A DNA stretch of 64,000 nucleotides from the NCBI RefSeq assembly GCF_000025965.1, contig NC_006824.1, forward strand, positions 159,671 through 223,670, given 5' to 3'. The position numbers and the translations under genes are program-made. Numbering within the stretch: the stretch's first letter is position 1; the number at the start of each line of letters is the position of its first letter. Below are positions 1 to 7,660 of this stretch, one piece after another. This DNA is from Aromatoleum aromaticum EbN1. GTDB taxonomy: Bacteria; Pseudomonadota; Gammaproteobacteria; Burkholderiales; Rhodocyclaceae. A model generated the notes under the pieces. The model did not search any database and was not told the DNA's origin. It worked only from the letters and a program-made list of their open reading frames with translations.

Positions 1-465
1 CTTGGTAGCCAGTTGTTCCTGGTAGACGCCCTTGCTGGCCTGTGCTTGTCCAGCCAGGCCGAGCAGCTGCAATGCCTTCTCGGTGAGCCAAATGCGGCTT
101 ACCGAATACTGGCCGAAGGCTTCCCTCGCCCGTCTGCGGCCTTGCTCGCGCGTGATGTACCCCCTCGTTACAAGGTCCGCGAGACCGCGGTAAAGAGTGG
201 GGTGGCTGCCGAGGAGCGACTCGGCGCAGATGCTGTCTCGACTGGCGAAGACTGGCTCAGTGGGACGCTTTACGTCGAAGAAGGCCAAGATGCCGTAGAG
301 GGCCTGACGGGCCGTTCTGGCGAGGTCGAGGCAGTTTCGCCGGTTAAGCGCTGCTGCCCGGGCACGGATGAGCGGCGCCGGCAGAAACCGGGCCTTGGGC
401 CCAGAAGGGGAGGGGAGGGGGGCGTTGAGTTGAACAACCCCCTCGCAAGCCAGTGAAATTGGCAC
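1..465 (-). CDS. Partial plasmid replication-type winged-helix protein
   Basis: An open frame runs leftward from a GTG at 465-463 to the window edge without a stop (155 codons, C-terminus missing). The start is preceded by AAAAAGGAC, a good ribosome site. The visible part has an LARTARQALYGIL helix and then SLLGSHPTLYRGLADLV, TRGYITREQ and FGQYSVSRIWLTEKAL, which read like a winged helix-turn-helix. Position beside parA/parB suggests a replication initiator or copy-control protein. I do not recognise the exact family, so rep is inference; a plasmid-borne transcription regulator is the alternative. Confidence 0.5.
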   Translation of the reverse strand, partial: MPISLACEGVVQLNAPLPSPSGPKARFLPAPLIRARAAALNRRNCLDLARTARQALYGILAFFDVKRPTEPVFASRDSICAESLLGSHPTLYRGLADLVTRGYITREQGRRRAREAFGQYSVSRIWLTEKALQLLGLAGQAQASKGVYQEQLATK

Positions 466-469
466 GATA

Positions 470-491
470 GTCCTTTTTGAGCAAAAAGGAC
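470..491 (-). promoter_or_regulatory. Hairpin covering the ribosome site of the partial rep gene
   Basis: A perfect 9-bp stem (470-478 with 483-491) with a 4-nt loop lies just before the GTG start. On the minus-strand transcript its 3' arm carries the AAAAAGGAC ribosome site, so folding would hide it. Translational control of a replication gene is plausible but inferred. Confidence 0.4.
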
Positions 492-600
492 CCCTTTCGG
501 TATTGACACCAACTCGCCGCTCATTAAACTACGGACATGCAACTGTCGCGTAACCGGTTCCCGCCGGTGAGCGTTAAGTCAGGGTTCAATCCCTAGCAGA

Positions 601-632
601 GGCCAACTTTCCAGAGTTGGCCTTTGTCTTTT
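601..632 (+). terminator. Rho-independent terminator-like hairpin
   Basis: Stem GGCCAACT (601-608) pairs with AGTTGGCC (615-622) around a 6-nt loop and is followed by TTTGTCTTTT. It would end plus-strand transcription; no plus-strand gene was identified upstream. Confidence 0.5.
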
Positions 633-700
633 CAGGGGTCAGTTGATCTCTGCGTTGTCGCTAGTCGATTCCTCTTACGTTGTCCAAACGACAGCCGTCA

Positions 701-722
701 GTCTCGTGTTCCCGCACGAGAC
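701..722. repeat. Perfect 8-bp palindrome downstream of parB (candidate parS)
   Basis: GTCTCGTG (701-708) and CACGAGAC (715-722) are separated by 6 nt. It lies about 170 bp past the parB stop, a common place for a plasmid centromere. It matches no parS consensus I know. Confidence 0.35.
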
Positions 723-740
723 GAATGCCGCCCCCAATGC

Positions 741-778
741 TCAGAAAGCTGCCCTGTGGACGATGGGCAGCTTTCTGA
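741..778. repeat. Perfect 14-bp inverted repeat downstream of parB
   Basis: TCAGAAAGCTGCCC (741-754) pairs exactly with 765-778 across a 10-nt loop. No U-run follows on either strand, which argues against a simple terminator. It may be a ParB site or a terminator for the minus-strand parAB operon. Confidence 0.4.
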
Positions 779-889
779 ACATTCGGAAGGGTAGAGGAGG
801 GCCGTACGTCCAAAACAGTCATCTGGCACCTCCCTTTCGCTTCATTTTAAGTTAAGTTCTTGTTTTTCTGGATTATTGCAGGTCGATAA

Positions 890-1981
890 TCACTTTTTGT
901 TGCCTTTGGCGGCGCTGGCCCGCTCTTTGATAAGCTCAGTAATGAGCGCGAACGTCGCCTCTGCTTCTTCAGCCGAAGCAAACGAGAGGCGGACGGTCTT
1001 GTCGCTGCGAAGCGCTTCACAATACTTCGTCTTGCCCTGACGAAAGGTGACTGGTTCGGGTCGGGCAGGGCGCTTCAAGGTGGCACTTGCTTTTGCTTGC
1101 TGCACTGCAGCAATTTGGGAAAGCTCCGACGTTACGATCTTCTGAACGGCCTCAATGACCTTAGCTGCTTTGCCCTGTTTGGTGAGTTGAGCAAGCTGCT
1201 GCACGGCCTTGGCACCGAAGAGGGCAGGGGCGTCGGCGATGCATGCCAAGGCCTCCTCGGGCAGCTCGTCAAACGCCATGAGGGAGCTGATGTACGGCTG
1301 GCTGACCCCGGCTTCGGCAGCCACCTGCGCTTGCCTCAGCTTCTTCTTCTCCATCCGCCCTTTGAAGCCGAGATACTTCTCGTAGTCCGTGAGGCTCGGG
1401 GCGAGGAGGTTGGAGTAGAACGCCGTCCGGTCGGTCTCGTCGTCGTCGAGGTCGAGAATGTTGATGTCGATCTCGTCCCGGCCAAGCTCGCGGAAGAGGC
1501 TTACGCGGTTGTTGCCGGCGATGATCTCGTAGCCGCCCTCAGGTCGCAGTCGTACAGTGACCGGGTTCGCCAACGGGTTGTGTCGCAGGTTTTCGCGCAA
1601 CTCCGCATATTGCTGGGCGGTGAGTTTGCGGCGTCGCCCCGGAATCTCGTGGAGCTCGTCGAGTTTGGCCGTCTGGTGTGGCTGGCTTTCAAGCGCAGTC
1701 GCCAGCGCTGCTTCCGCTTCGGCAAGCTTGCGATGAGCTTCTGCCAGCGCCTCCTTGGAGCCATGCTCCGCCTTGAGCTTGGCCAGCTCTGCTTCCGCCG
1801 CTTCGGCACGTGCCATGGCGTCCGCCAGTTGGCCGGAGAAAATTGCCAGCTGTCCGGGAGCCGTACGAGCTTCATCTGGCTTCTCTGGAAGCCTTTTCGC
1901 CACACCGCCGCTGGCCGTTCGCGCTTGCATGGCGGCCAAGAGGTCGGTGTTCTTCGACTTCATATCCTTCGCGCCGGCCAT
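890..1981 (-). CDS. parB: ParB-family plasmid partition protein
   Basis: 363 aa. ParB binds the plasmid centromere and works with ParA to segregate copies. An N-terminal Ala/Glu/Lys-rich coiled coil spans about residues 50-100. The ParB/Srx-type nuclease-fold segment follows at about 125-180, with YEIIAGNNRVSLFRELG in its core. A helix-turn-helix (QAQVAAEAGVSQPYISSLM) lies at about 217-237. The C-terminus is basic (KERASAAKGNKK). The ATG is one base past the parA stop, so the two genes are translationally coupled in one minus-strand operon. The family call is firm; the centromere is not proven. Confidence 0.93.
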   Translation of the reverse strand: MAGAKDMKSKNTDLLAAMQARTASGGVAKRLPEKPDEARTAPGQLAIFSGQLADAMARAEAAEAELAKLKAEHGSKEALAEAHRKLAEAEAALATALESQPHQTAKLDELHEIPGRRRKLTAQQYAELRENLRHNPLANPVTVRLRPEGGYEIIAGNNRVSLFRELGRDEIDINILDLDDDETDRTAFYSNLLAPSLTDYEKYLGFKGRMEKKKLRQAQVAAEAGVSQPYISSLMAFDELPEEALACIADAPALFGAKAVQQLAQLTKQGKAAKVIEAVQKIVTSELSQIAAVQQAKASATLKRPARPEPVTFRQGKTKYCEALRSDKTVRLSFASAEEAEATFALITELIKERASAAKGNKK

Positions 1982-1982
1982 A

Positions 1983-3179
1983 TCAAGCCCCCTCGTACCA
2001 AGCTTTCACGATCTTGTTGTCAATGATTTCGACGACCTGGTCGTAAGCGTCACGAATACGGCTGTAGGTTTTGGCGCCGCCCTCCCACTTGCTGACGTCG
2101 TAGACGGTGCCGAAGCCGGTGGCGGTGGTGCCGATGACGCTCGAGAAGGGTATCTCGACGGGCAGGACCTTAGCGGTGTAGGTCGAAACGATCCACTCGC
2201 GGACCACGGAGGCCGACGCCTCCTGCGCATTCACCGCGCTCAAGAGGATGTTCACGAAGTCGAACTCTTTGACGAAGTTCCGCTTCTCGAACGAGCTCGC
2301 CAGGTCGGAGAACAGCGACCAGTATTGAGCGGCTGAGGCGAAGTCCAAGCTCTTGGGCGGCAGCGGCATCAGCATCCCGTCCGCGGCCATCAGGGCGTTG
2401 ATGGTAAGGTACGAGAGAGAAGGCGGCGTGTCTAGCACGATGGTGTCATAGTCCACCGCCAAGTCTTGGAGGGCAGGGGCGAGGATGTCCCAGAATTCAA
2501 AGCCGGGCTTCTCGGCCACTTTGTGAGGGATGACGAACTCGGCCGAGAAGAGGGTAGGGGCACCGGGAATCAGATCCAGCCCGTCCCAGTATGTGGGTTG
2601 GATTGCGTATCGGAGATCCTTCTGGTCCCCGAAAATAAGGGGCATCACCGTCGCGTCGCTGTCGACTTCGGCTGAGGGCAGCAGCCCGCACAGAGAAGAG
2701 AGCGATGCCTGCGGATCCAGGTCGACGATGAGCACTTTCCGGCCGCGCAGAGTCAGGCCTTGAGCCAACGACATCGCGGTCGTCGTCTTGGTCGAGCCCC
2801 CTTTGAAATTGCTGACGACTACAATGCGGCCGCGTTTTCCCTCGGGGCGTTTCTTGATCTTGCTCTCAGCCTGGACCCATTGCCGGGTCTCAGCCAAGGT
2901 GAAGACCCGCCCACGGCCCGCGCCCTGCGCGACCCCTGGTGGCAGGTCACCCTTGCCGATGAGATAATTGATGCGCGCCCGGTCGATGCCGCAGAGCGTC
3001 GCAAGCTGAGTGGTTGTGTATTCAGGTGGGTTTTTGCGCGGGTGCGGCTTGAGCATGCTGTCGCGCACCAATGCCAACATGTCGTCTGCGATACCCGCGA
3101 GTTCGATGAGTTGAGCTGGGCCGACTTTCGCTTCGATGGGCTTCAGCTTGAGATCAGATTCGGGTGTCGTCAGTGCCAT
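1983..3179 (-). CDS. parA: ParA-type partition ATPase (type Ia, N-terminal HTH)
   Basis: 398 aa from the ATG at 3179, chosen because AAGAAGG sits 6 nt upstream. An in-frame ATG at 3251 would add 24 residues but has a poorly spaced GGAG. An N-terminal MerR-like HTH (TTTQLATLCGIDRARINYLI, about 55-75) is followed by the deviant Walker A box KGGSTKTT (126-133), VLIVDLDPQASL (Walker A') and TIVLDTPPSLS (Walker B). ParA positions plasmids by ATP-driven binding to nucleoid DNA, and type Ia members also autorepress through the HTH. parB follows directly. Confidence 0.93.
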   Translation of the reverse strand: MALTTPESDLKLKPIEAKVGPAQLIELAGIADDMLALVRDSMLKPHPRKNPPEYTTTQLATLCGIDRARINYLIGKGDLPPGVAQGAGRGRVFTLAETRQWVQAESKIKKRPEGKRGRIVVVSNFKGGSTKTTTAMSLAQGLTLRGRKVLIVDLDPQASLSSLCGLLPSAEVDSDATVMPLIFGDQKDLRYAIQPTYWDGLDLIPGAPTLFSAEFVIPHKVAEKPGFEFWDILAPALQDLAVDYDTIVLDTPPSLSYLTINALMAADGMLMPLPPKSLDFASAAQYWSLFSDLASSFEKRNFVKEFDFVNILLSAVNAQEASASVVREWIVSTYTAKVLPVEIPFSSVIGTTATGFGTVYDVSKWEGGAKTYSRIRDAYDQVVEIIDNKIVKAWYEGA

Positions 3180-3559
3180 GGCAAGCCTTCTTTGTTTTAG
3201 GATCGCGCCTCTTGCACTGAGGCGACGACTAAGCTTCCATTCGACGCTCATGGTGCAAAATAACTCCGAAGCGGAGAATACGCGGTGATGCAGCGGGGCG
3301 CAAGTCCACCTCGCATATTCCCACCTACCGCAGACTCTAAAAGAATCAGTCGATTACGCTGGTTACCTGGAATGAAGGGTGAAGGTTGCCTAGCTCCTAG
3401 CGCATTTGCAATTAACCATCTTACCGGTTTGCTTTGTATCCCTTAAAAATGGTTTTCTTGACATTCGTTGATGTGCTCAGACGTCGGCGTAGGAGGTTGT
3501 AGACTGGGAAGTCTAAGATGGTTAATTGCATTTAGCGAGAGTGAGACTATGATTTTCAA
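3180..3559. other. parA upstream region with a 17-bp inverted repeat
   Basis: About 380 bp without a convincing gene; it should hold the parAB promoter and operator. It contains the 17-bp inverted repeat described separately. Short open frames here show no recognisable protein. Confidence 0.4.
3407..3530. repeat. 17-bp inverted repeat enclosing 90 bp
   Basis: TGCAATTAACCATCTTA (3407-3423) is repeated exactly in inverse at 3514-3530. The arms are AT-rich against a GC-rich background. They could be ends of a miniature element or paired binding sites; no direct duplication was seen outside them. Confidence 0.5.
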
Positions 3560-3560
3560 T

Positions 3561-3754
3561 AGCTGCTGGGAGGAGAGCCTGACGTCCTTGCTTTTCGTTT
3601 TGAGGAGGAGCGCTGGGACGCCAATCCTTCCCGGTACTTGCTCGAGATTGGCCTGAGCCCCCTGCTTGTTGAGGAGCTGGCGTCTAATCCGGACCACGAA
3701 TGGATGCAGCATAGCGGCGACTCTGATACCGGAGCGGTCTTGACTTACGCTTGA
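3561..3754 (+). pseudogene. Fragment of an unrecognised protein (C-terminal end)
   Basis: A frame reads from just after an in-frame TAG near 3559 to a TGA at 3752-3754. It includes FRFEEERWDANPSRYLLEI and LVEELASNPDHEWMQ. Composition is protein-like, but there is no start codon with a ribosome site, so it is probably the tail of a truncated gene. I do not recognise the family. Confidence 0.35.
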
Positions 3755-3830
3755 CGTAACGCGCCGGCGTTGAGGTGAGCTGCCCTACCAGACGGCCAAG
3801 ACCGAACACTGCGCCGCACAGGAGAACCGC

Positions 3831-3874
3831 AGTCGGGCTTACCTGGCATCCAAAACAAGCCCGATTTGCTAGCA
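3831..3874. repeat. Palindromic repeat element, copy 1
   Basis: An 8-bp stem (TCGGGCTT 3833-3840 with AAGCCCGA 3857-3864) is followed by TTTGCTAGCA. It is clearly related to the element at 6338-6379 (ACAAGCC-GA-TTGCTAGCA shared). It lies just left of the IS630 insertion. Confidence 0.5.
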
Positions 3875-3878
3875 GATA

Positions 3879-4978
3879 CTAACTTTCCCGAAAGTAATGC
3901 CATATGGGCGATAATATGCGGCATGAAATGCAAGCGAACTTCCGACGGTCGCGCCCACGATCATCACACCTTGCAGGTGATGCGGCAGCAGGCCATCAAA
4001 GCGGTGCGTGAGGGGCAGACCGTGCAGAGCGTCGCCGCCTCGTTCGGCGTGAATCCTCGCAGCGTCTTCCGCTGGCTGGCCGACTTCGCCAACGGCGGCC
4101 AGAACGCCCTGCTCGCCAAGCCGATCCCGGGACGTCCGCCCAGGCTCAGCGCCGAGGAGATGGCCTGGCTCGCCCGCGCGGTCCGCGACCACACCCCGCA
4201 GCAGTTCAAGTTCGAGTTCGGGCTGTGGACGCTGACGCTGATCCGTCACCTGATCAATCGTCAGCTCAAGAAGGAACTGTCGGTTTCCTCGGTCCACCGG
4301 CTCATGAAGATCCTGGGCTTCAGCGCCCAGAAACCGCTCTATCAGGCCTGGCAGCAGGATCCCGTGCTGGTGCGGACCTGGGAGACCGAGACCTATCCCG
4401 CCATTCGCGCCGAAGCGCGTGCGACGGGCGCGACGATCTACTTTGCCGACGAGTCGGGAATCCGTTCCGACTACCACACCGGCACCCCCTGGGCGCCGCA
4501 GGGCCAGACGCCGGTGGTGACGGCCACCGGCCGGCGCTTTTCGCTGAACATGATCTCGGCGGTGAGCGCGCAGGGCGAGTTTCGGTTCATGCTGCATGAA
4601 GGCTCGGTCGGTGCGAAGGTCTTTCTGGAGTTCCTCAAGCGCTTGATGATCGGCGCTCAGAAGCCGGTGTTCGTCATCGTCGATGGTCATCCGATCCACA
4701 AGGCAAAGTTGATCAAGACCTATGTCGACAGCCTCGGCGGCCGGCTGAAGCTGTTCTACCTGCCGCCGTATTCGCCGCACCTGAACCCGGACGAAACGGT
4801 CTGGGCGCAGGTGAAGCGCAAGGTTTCGCGCCAGGTGGTCGAGAGCAAGGAGGACATGAAGCGCCTCGCACTCGGGGCCCTGCGCAGCATTCAGAAACTC
4901 CCCGAGCTCGTGAAGTCATTCTTCCGGCAACCAGAGTGTCAATACGCTCTATAGTGACACTACTTATTGAAAAGTTAG
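3879..4978 (+). mobile_element. IS630-family insertion sequence, copy 1 (1,100 bp)
   Basis: The element runs CTAACTTT...AAAGTTAG and is flanked on both sides by TA (3877-3878 and 4979-4980), the IS630/Tc1 target duplication. It carries a single transposase gene. A second copy of the same length, apparently identical, lies at 26337-27436 on the other strand. Confidence 0.93.
3923..4954 (+). CDS. IS630-family transposase
   Basis: 343 aa. An N-terminal HTH (VQSVAASFGVNPRSVFRWL) is followed by a DDE domain: IYFADESGIRSDYHTG gives the first Asp, VFVIVDGHPIHKAK the second, and YSPHLNPDETVWAQVKRKV the catalytic Glu. The frame continues upstream to 3866, but MKCKRT at 3923 is the better start because the longer reading would include the element's terminal repeat. 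Intact, so possibly active. Confidence 0.93.
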   Translation: MKCKRTSDGRAHDHHTLQVMRQQAIKAVREGQTVQSVAASFGVNPRSVFRWLADFANGGQNALLAKPIPGRPPRLSAEEMAWLARAVRDHTPQQFKFEFGLWTLTLIRHLINRQLKKELSVSSVHRLMKILGFSAQKPLYQAWQQDPVLVRTWETETYPAIRAEARATGATIYFADESGIRSDYHTGTPWAPQGQTPVVTATGRRFSLNMISAVSAQGEFRFMLHEGSVGAKVFLEFLKRLMIGAQKPVFVIVDGHPIHKAKLIKTYVDSLGGRLKLFYLPPYSPHLNPDETVWAQVKRKVSRQVVESKEDMKRLALGALRSIQKLPELVKSFFRQPECQYAL

Positions 4979-5135
4979 TAAGGCGGAGGCGTCCTCCCCC
5001 GATGTTGAGCTCGCCCACCCTGCAGCTCAGAGTCGCCGCTGACAGCCCTCGGGTGCCCTCATGGACGCATTCGCATTCGGGCGCCTGCATCCCTTGGTAG
5101 AGCACGAGGTTCCAGCCAGTGGACCCCGAACGAAA

Positions 5136-5155
5136 ACGGAGCCCTCAGGCTCCGT
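5136..5155 (-). terminator. Rho-independent terminator of the nucleotidyltransferase operon
   Basis: ACGGAGCC (5136-5143) pairs with GGCTCCGT (5148-5155). On the minus strand the stem is followed by TTTTCGTT. It lies 25 bp past the stop of the 5180-5593 gene and ends that two-gene operon. Confidence 0.75.
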
Positions 5156-5179
5156 CGTCAATGAGTTCCGCCAACCAGG

Positions 5180-5593
5180 TCAGGCAGCCGCTTTGGTCCT
5201 GTCCAGAGCATACTGCCTCGTCTGGTATGGCATCAGCTCGCCCAAGCGGCTGGTGAGGTCCATCGAGGCGCCCCATGCCACCGCCAAAGGATCCTTGCAA
5301 CCGGCGGCCTCCGCCTTGGGTGCAGGTGAGGAGGGCTGGAACTGGCGGATAGCCGAAAGCAGCCGTAGCTTCCGCTCCTTCGGCAAGACGTTGAAGCGGG
5401 CCAGCCTGTCGACCAGGTAGCCGGCATCTGGCCGGAGGTTGACGGGCACATCAGCCAGGTTGGGAACCTCGCCGGCGTACCAGAGGCGTTCAGCGACCTC
5501 GCGCAGCAGCCCAGAATCGACACGCGCGAAGCCTTGGCGCGCTACGTCGCCAAGCATTCTCTCTAGTGCCGCTCCTCGAGCCAACCGTTTCAC
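5180..5593 (-). CDS. Hypothetical partner of the nucleotidyltransferase
   Basis: 137 aa from a GTG that overlaps the upstream stop (GTGA); GAGAGGAGACC precedes it. No signal peptide or membrane segment. The N-terminal half is helical and basic (MKRLARGAALERMLGDVARQ); mid-protein AGYLVDRLARFNVLPKERKLRLL resembles a small helical adaptor. I do not recognise the family. The 4-bp overlap with an AbiEii-like gene suggests the two products act together, perhaps as antitoxin and toxin. Confidence 0.6.
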   Translation of the reverse strand: MKRLARGAALERMLGDVARQGFARVDSGLLREVAERLWYAGEVPNLADVPVNLRPDAGYLVDRLARFNVLPKERKLRLLSAIRQFQPSSPAPKAEAAGCKDPLAVAWGASMDLTSRLGELMPYQTRQYALDRTKAAA

Positions 5594-6171
5594 GAAGGTC
5601 TCCTCTCGTCAAATTTTCTTCTAACATGGGCCAAATTCGGGGTCAAGTCAGGCCCCACGTAGTATTTGGCTGCCTCCAGCGCCAATTGTTCAAACCGTTC
5701 CCACGAGGCCTCCGGCAGGGCGAGGAGGGTGAGGATGTCCTCCAGATCCACGTCACCTAGGCGGCCGAGCTTGGACAGGGCAATGTCCTCGATGCTCGGC
5801 AGCATCACGACTACGGGTGACTCGCGGATGCCCTCGAGGGGCACGGCGTGGTCCTGGTAGTCCATGTGGAGCGGGCCCAGGGTCGGGTTGAAGGTCGGGT
5901 CGTAGGCCAGCTGCGAGGGCCCCTCCTCCGGATCGTCGTAATCCACCGGTGGCAGGTCAGCAAGGATGAGCATCAGTTCGCTCTTGAGCGGCTGCGGATA
6001 CGCGAACTCGGCGTCGACGTCCGTGCTGGCCCGGGACTGGGCGTAGAGATGCACCGCGCAGCCCCCGAAGATATATGCGTGGACGGCGCCGGGCGGCACT
6101 TGGCGCCGAGCGAGTTCCTCGCCTAGGTTGCTGAAGAGCTGCAGGATCGCATCCGTCATCGGGGTGTTCAT
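5590..6171 (-). CDS. AbiEii/DUF6036-like nucleotidyltransferase (putative toxin)
   Basis: 193 aa from the ATG at 6171, which has GGAGG about 6 nt upstream; a longer frame to 6408 lacks such a site. The nucleotidyltransferase signature AYIFGGCAVHLYAQSRASTD places GG at 36-37, and the metal-binding Asp pair falls at about 51 and 53 (DVDAEF). Related proteins transfer nucleotides and often serve as toxins or phage-defence components. The gene order (enzyme first, small partner second, shared terminator) is that of a two-gene stress or defence module. Target and partner role are inferred. Confidence 0.65.
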   Translation of the reverse strand: MNTPMTDAILQLFSNLGEELARRQVPPGAVHAYIFGGCAVHLYAQSRASTDVDAEFAYPQPLKSELMLILADLPPVDYDDPEEGPSQLAYDPTFNPTLGPLHMDYQDHAVPLEGIRESPVVVMLPSIEDIALSKLGRLGDVDLEDILTLLALPEASWERFEQLALEAAKYYVGPDLTPNLAHVRRKFDERRPS

Positions 6172-6337
6172 GATGCCTCCAAGAGTGCTGCCTGCAATTG
6201 TATCGGGATAGCGTGGAAGGCCAGACTCAAGTTTCGCAGCTGAAGCACAGCAGAGGAGGCGGCCGCAGTCCTGCGTCGCCTCCGATTCTCCTGGTAAGGC
6301 GGGCGTAGGCCGACTCCCATGTCGCCAGGTCGATCCC

Positions 6338-6379
6338 GTCAGGCTTGTCTGGGTTGCCAGACAAGCCTGACTTGCTAGC
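6338..6379. repeat. Palindromic repeat element, copy 2 (perfect 15-bp stem)
   Basis: GTCAGGCTTGTCTGG (6338-6352) pairs exactly with 6357-6371 around GTTG and is followed by TTGCTAGCA. It is the homologue of 3831-3874; the two bracket the nucleotidyltransferase pair and IS630 copy 1. It could be a recombination site or a small repeated palindrome. Confidence 0.55.
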
Positions 6380-6410
6380 AATTCACTTCGAAGCGTTGCC
6401 ATCCCCAAAG

Positions 6411-6691
6411 TTAAGCTGGCGCACCCGGCAGCCCAGGCATGGTGCTCGCAAGTTCGAACTGGACCGGCCGCTGCGGCTTTTTCTGGACGACCGCTGTGCG
6501 GGACAGCACTGGGGTGCGGTGCGTGACGTCACCAACCCGCAGGGCGACGAGGTCGCATCCGCGAAGCTTGCTGTCGATGGCGAGATTGAACATTGCCAGA
6601 TCGCGCACGCGGTGTGCGTTCTGGAGGTGAATGCGGATGGCCCAGATATCCTTGGGCTTCAGCGGTGCCTTCTGGCGTTGATGCGGGCCAT
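6411..6691 (-). pseudogene. Truncated, frameshifted tyrosine recombinase (integrase)
   Basis: An N-terminal segment of a phage-type integrase: LKPKDIWAIRIHLQ, RDLAMFNLAIDSKLRGCDLV, LRVGDV and QKKPQRPVQFEL. The likely start ATG (6691) is out of frame with the rest after about 10 codons. The catalytic R-H-R-Y half is missing: the frame ends at 6411 next to the palindromic repeat. IS5 copy 1 sits just upstream of its start. Non-functional. Confidence 0.75.
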
Positions 6692-6766
6692 GATGTTTCT
6701 CCTAAGAACCTATCCCGGTAGGTCGACTGTCAAATCGCCGGGGGGTTGATTTGAGAGGACACGGCG

Positions 6767-7219
6767 ATGGGACTGGTCTGCAAGGATGACGGGTGGCGGC
6801 TGCCGGACGAGTTGTGGGCGAAGATGGAGCCGTTGTTGCCAGCGCGCAAAGCGCACCCGCTGGGCTGTCATCGGCCGCGGGTGCCGGACCGAATCGCGAT
6901 GAATGCGATTCTGCTGGTACTGCGCACCGGGATGCAGTGGAACGCGCTCAACGGCAGCGGGATTTGCTCGAGCAGTTCGGCGTACCGGCGGTTTGCCGAA
7001 TGGCGCGATGCGGGCGTTTTTGGGCGCTTCTGGCACGAGGGTTTGCTCGAGTACGATCGCCTCGAGGGCATTGACTGGAGTTGGCTGTCGTTGGATGGGG
7101 CGATGACCAAAGCGCCGTTGGGTGGGGAAAAAAACCGGCCCCAACCCTACGGATCGCGGCAAAGGCGGCGTCAAGCGCAGTCTGTTGACCGAGGCGAGCG
7201 GCATTCCGCTGGCCATTGA
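6767..7219 (+). CDS. IS5-family transposase, ORF A
   Basis: 150 aa. Contains the N-terminal transposase domain (DELWAKMEPLLPARKAHPLG, RTGMQWNALNGSGICSSSSA, DWSWLSLDGAMTKAPLGG) with the first catalytic Asp. Frame A overlaps ORF B at a GGGG-A7 run (about 7126-7136), where ribosomal slippage normally joins the two halves. The element is split by IS21, so this copy cannot make full transposase. Confidence 0.85.
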   Translation: MGLVCKDDGWRLPDELWAKMEPLLPARKAHPLGCHRPRVPDRIAMNAILLVLRTGMQWNALNGSGICSSSSAYRRFAEWRDAGVFGRFWHEGLLEYDRLEGIDWSWLSLDGAMTKAPLGGEKNRPQPYGSRQRRRQAQSVDRGERHSAGH

Positions 7220-7425
7220 AATCGATGGCGCGAACCGCCACGACATGAAGCTGGTCGAGGCGACGCTGGGCAAGCTGATGGTCAAACGGCCAACCCCGAG
7301 CATGACACGACCGCAGGGCCTGTGCCTGGACAAGGGATACGACTACGACGAAGTGCGGGAGCTGGTAGCCGGCCTCGGATTTACTGCCCATATCCGCGCC
7401 CGCGGCGAGGAACAGCGTGACATCC
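7122..7425 (+). pseudogene. IS5-family transposase ORF B, interrupted (5' part)
   Basis: Reads GKKTGPNPTDRGKGGVKRS, EIDGANRHDMKLVEATL and CLDKGYDYDEVRELV, the second half of the DDE domain, then is cut by the IS21 element after RARGEEQRDI. The end of the frame is at 13510-13686. Confidence 0.85.
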
Positions 7426-7660
7426 TGCGGATTCCGACCCAACGTGACCGCTGATTCCGAAATAGTGTGACCGGTGAATCCGCGGGTCGTGACCGCGGAT
7501 TCCGATTTGATCGTGACCGATTTCGGCCAGTTGTCGGAATGGGCGGTCACGTTGTCGGAATCGTCGGTCACGATCAAATCGGAACGGGTTTGTGAGGCCA
7601 AGCGTGGCAACGTCGTTTGTCAGGCCGGCTACCCTCGCGCGCTTTGCGCGGAGACCGAGG

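Larger units (their letters stand above)
466..889. other. Intergenic region between rep and parB
   Basis: About 420 bp without a convincing gene. It holds the rep ribosome-site hairpin, a T-loop-like tRNA 3' end near 578-604, a terminator-like hairpin at 601-632 and two perfect palindromes downstream of parB. No iterons were recognised. It may contain the partition site or part of the origin. Confidence 0.4.
6706..7425 (+). mobile_element. IS5-family (IS427-type) element copy 1, left part
   Basis: It begins GAACCTATCCCGGTAGG after TAA (6703-6705). It is interrupted at 7425 by an IS21-family element; the remaining 181 bp are at 13510-13690, and GACATCC (7419-7425 and 13510-13516) is the IS21 target duplication. 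The intact twin is at 38054-38947. Confidence 0.9.

Noticed and set aside
1097..2026. 309-codon open frame on the plus strand
   Set aside because: Antisense shadow of parB.
3831..6379. Integron attC sites
   Set aside because: The palindromic elements lack the GTTRRRY/RYYYAAC core boxes and no IntI gene is present; only generic recombination-site status is kept as a hypothesis.
7426..7600. CRISPR-like repeats of CGTGACC/TTCCGA units
   Set aside because: They are the internal terminal repeats of IS21 element 1 in both orientations, with no uniform spacers and no cas genes.
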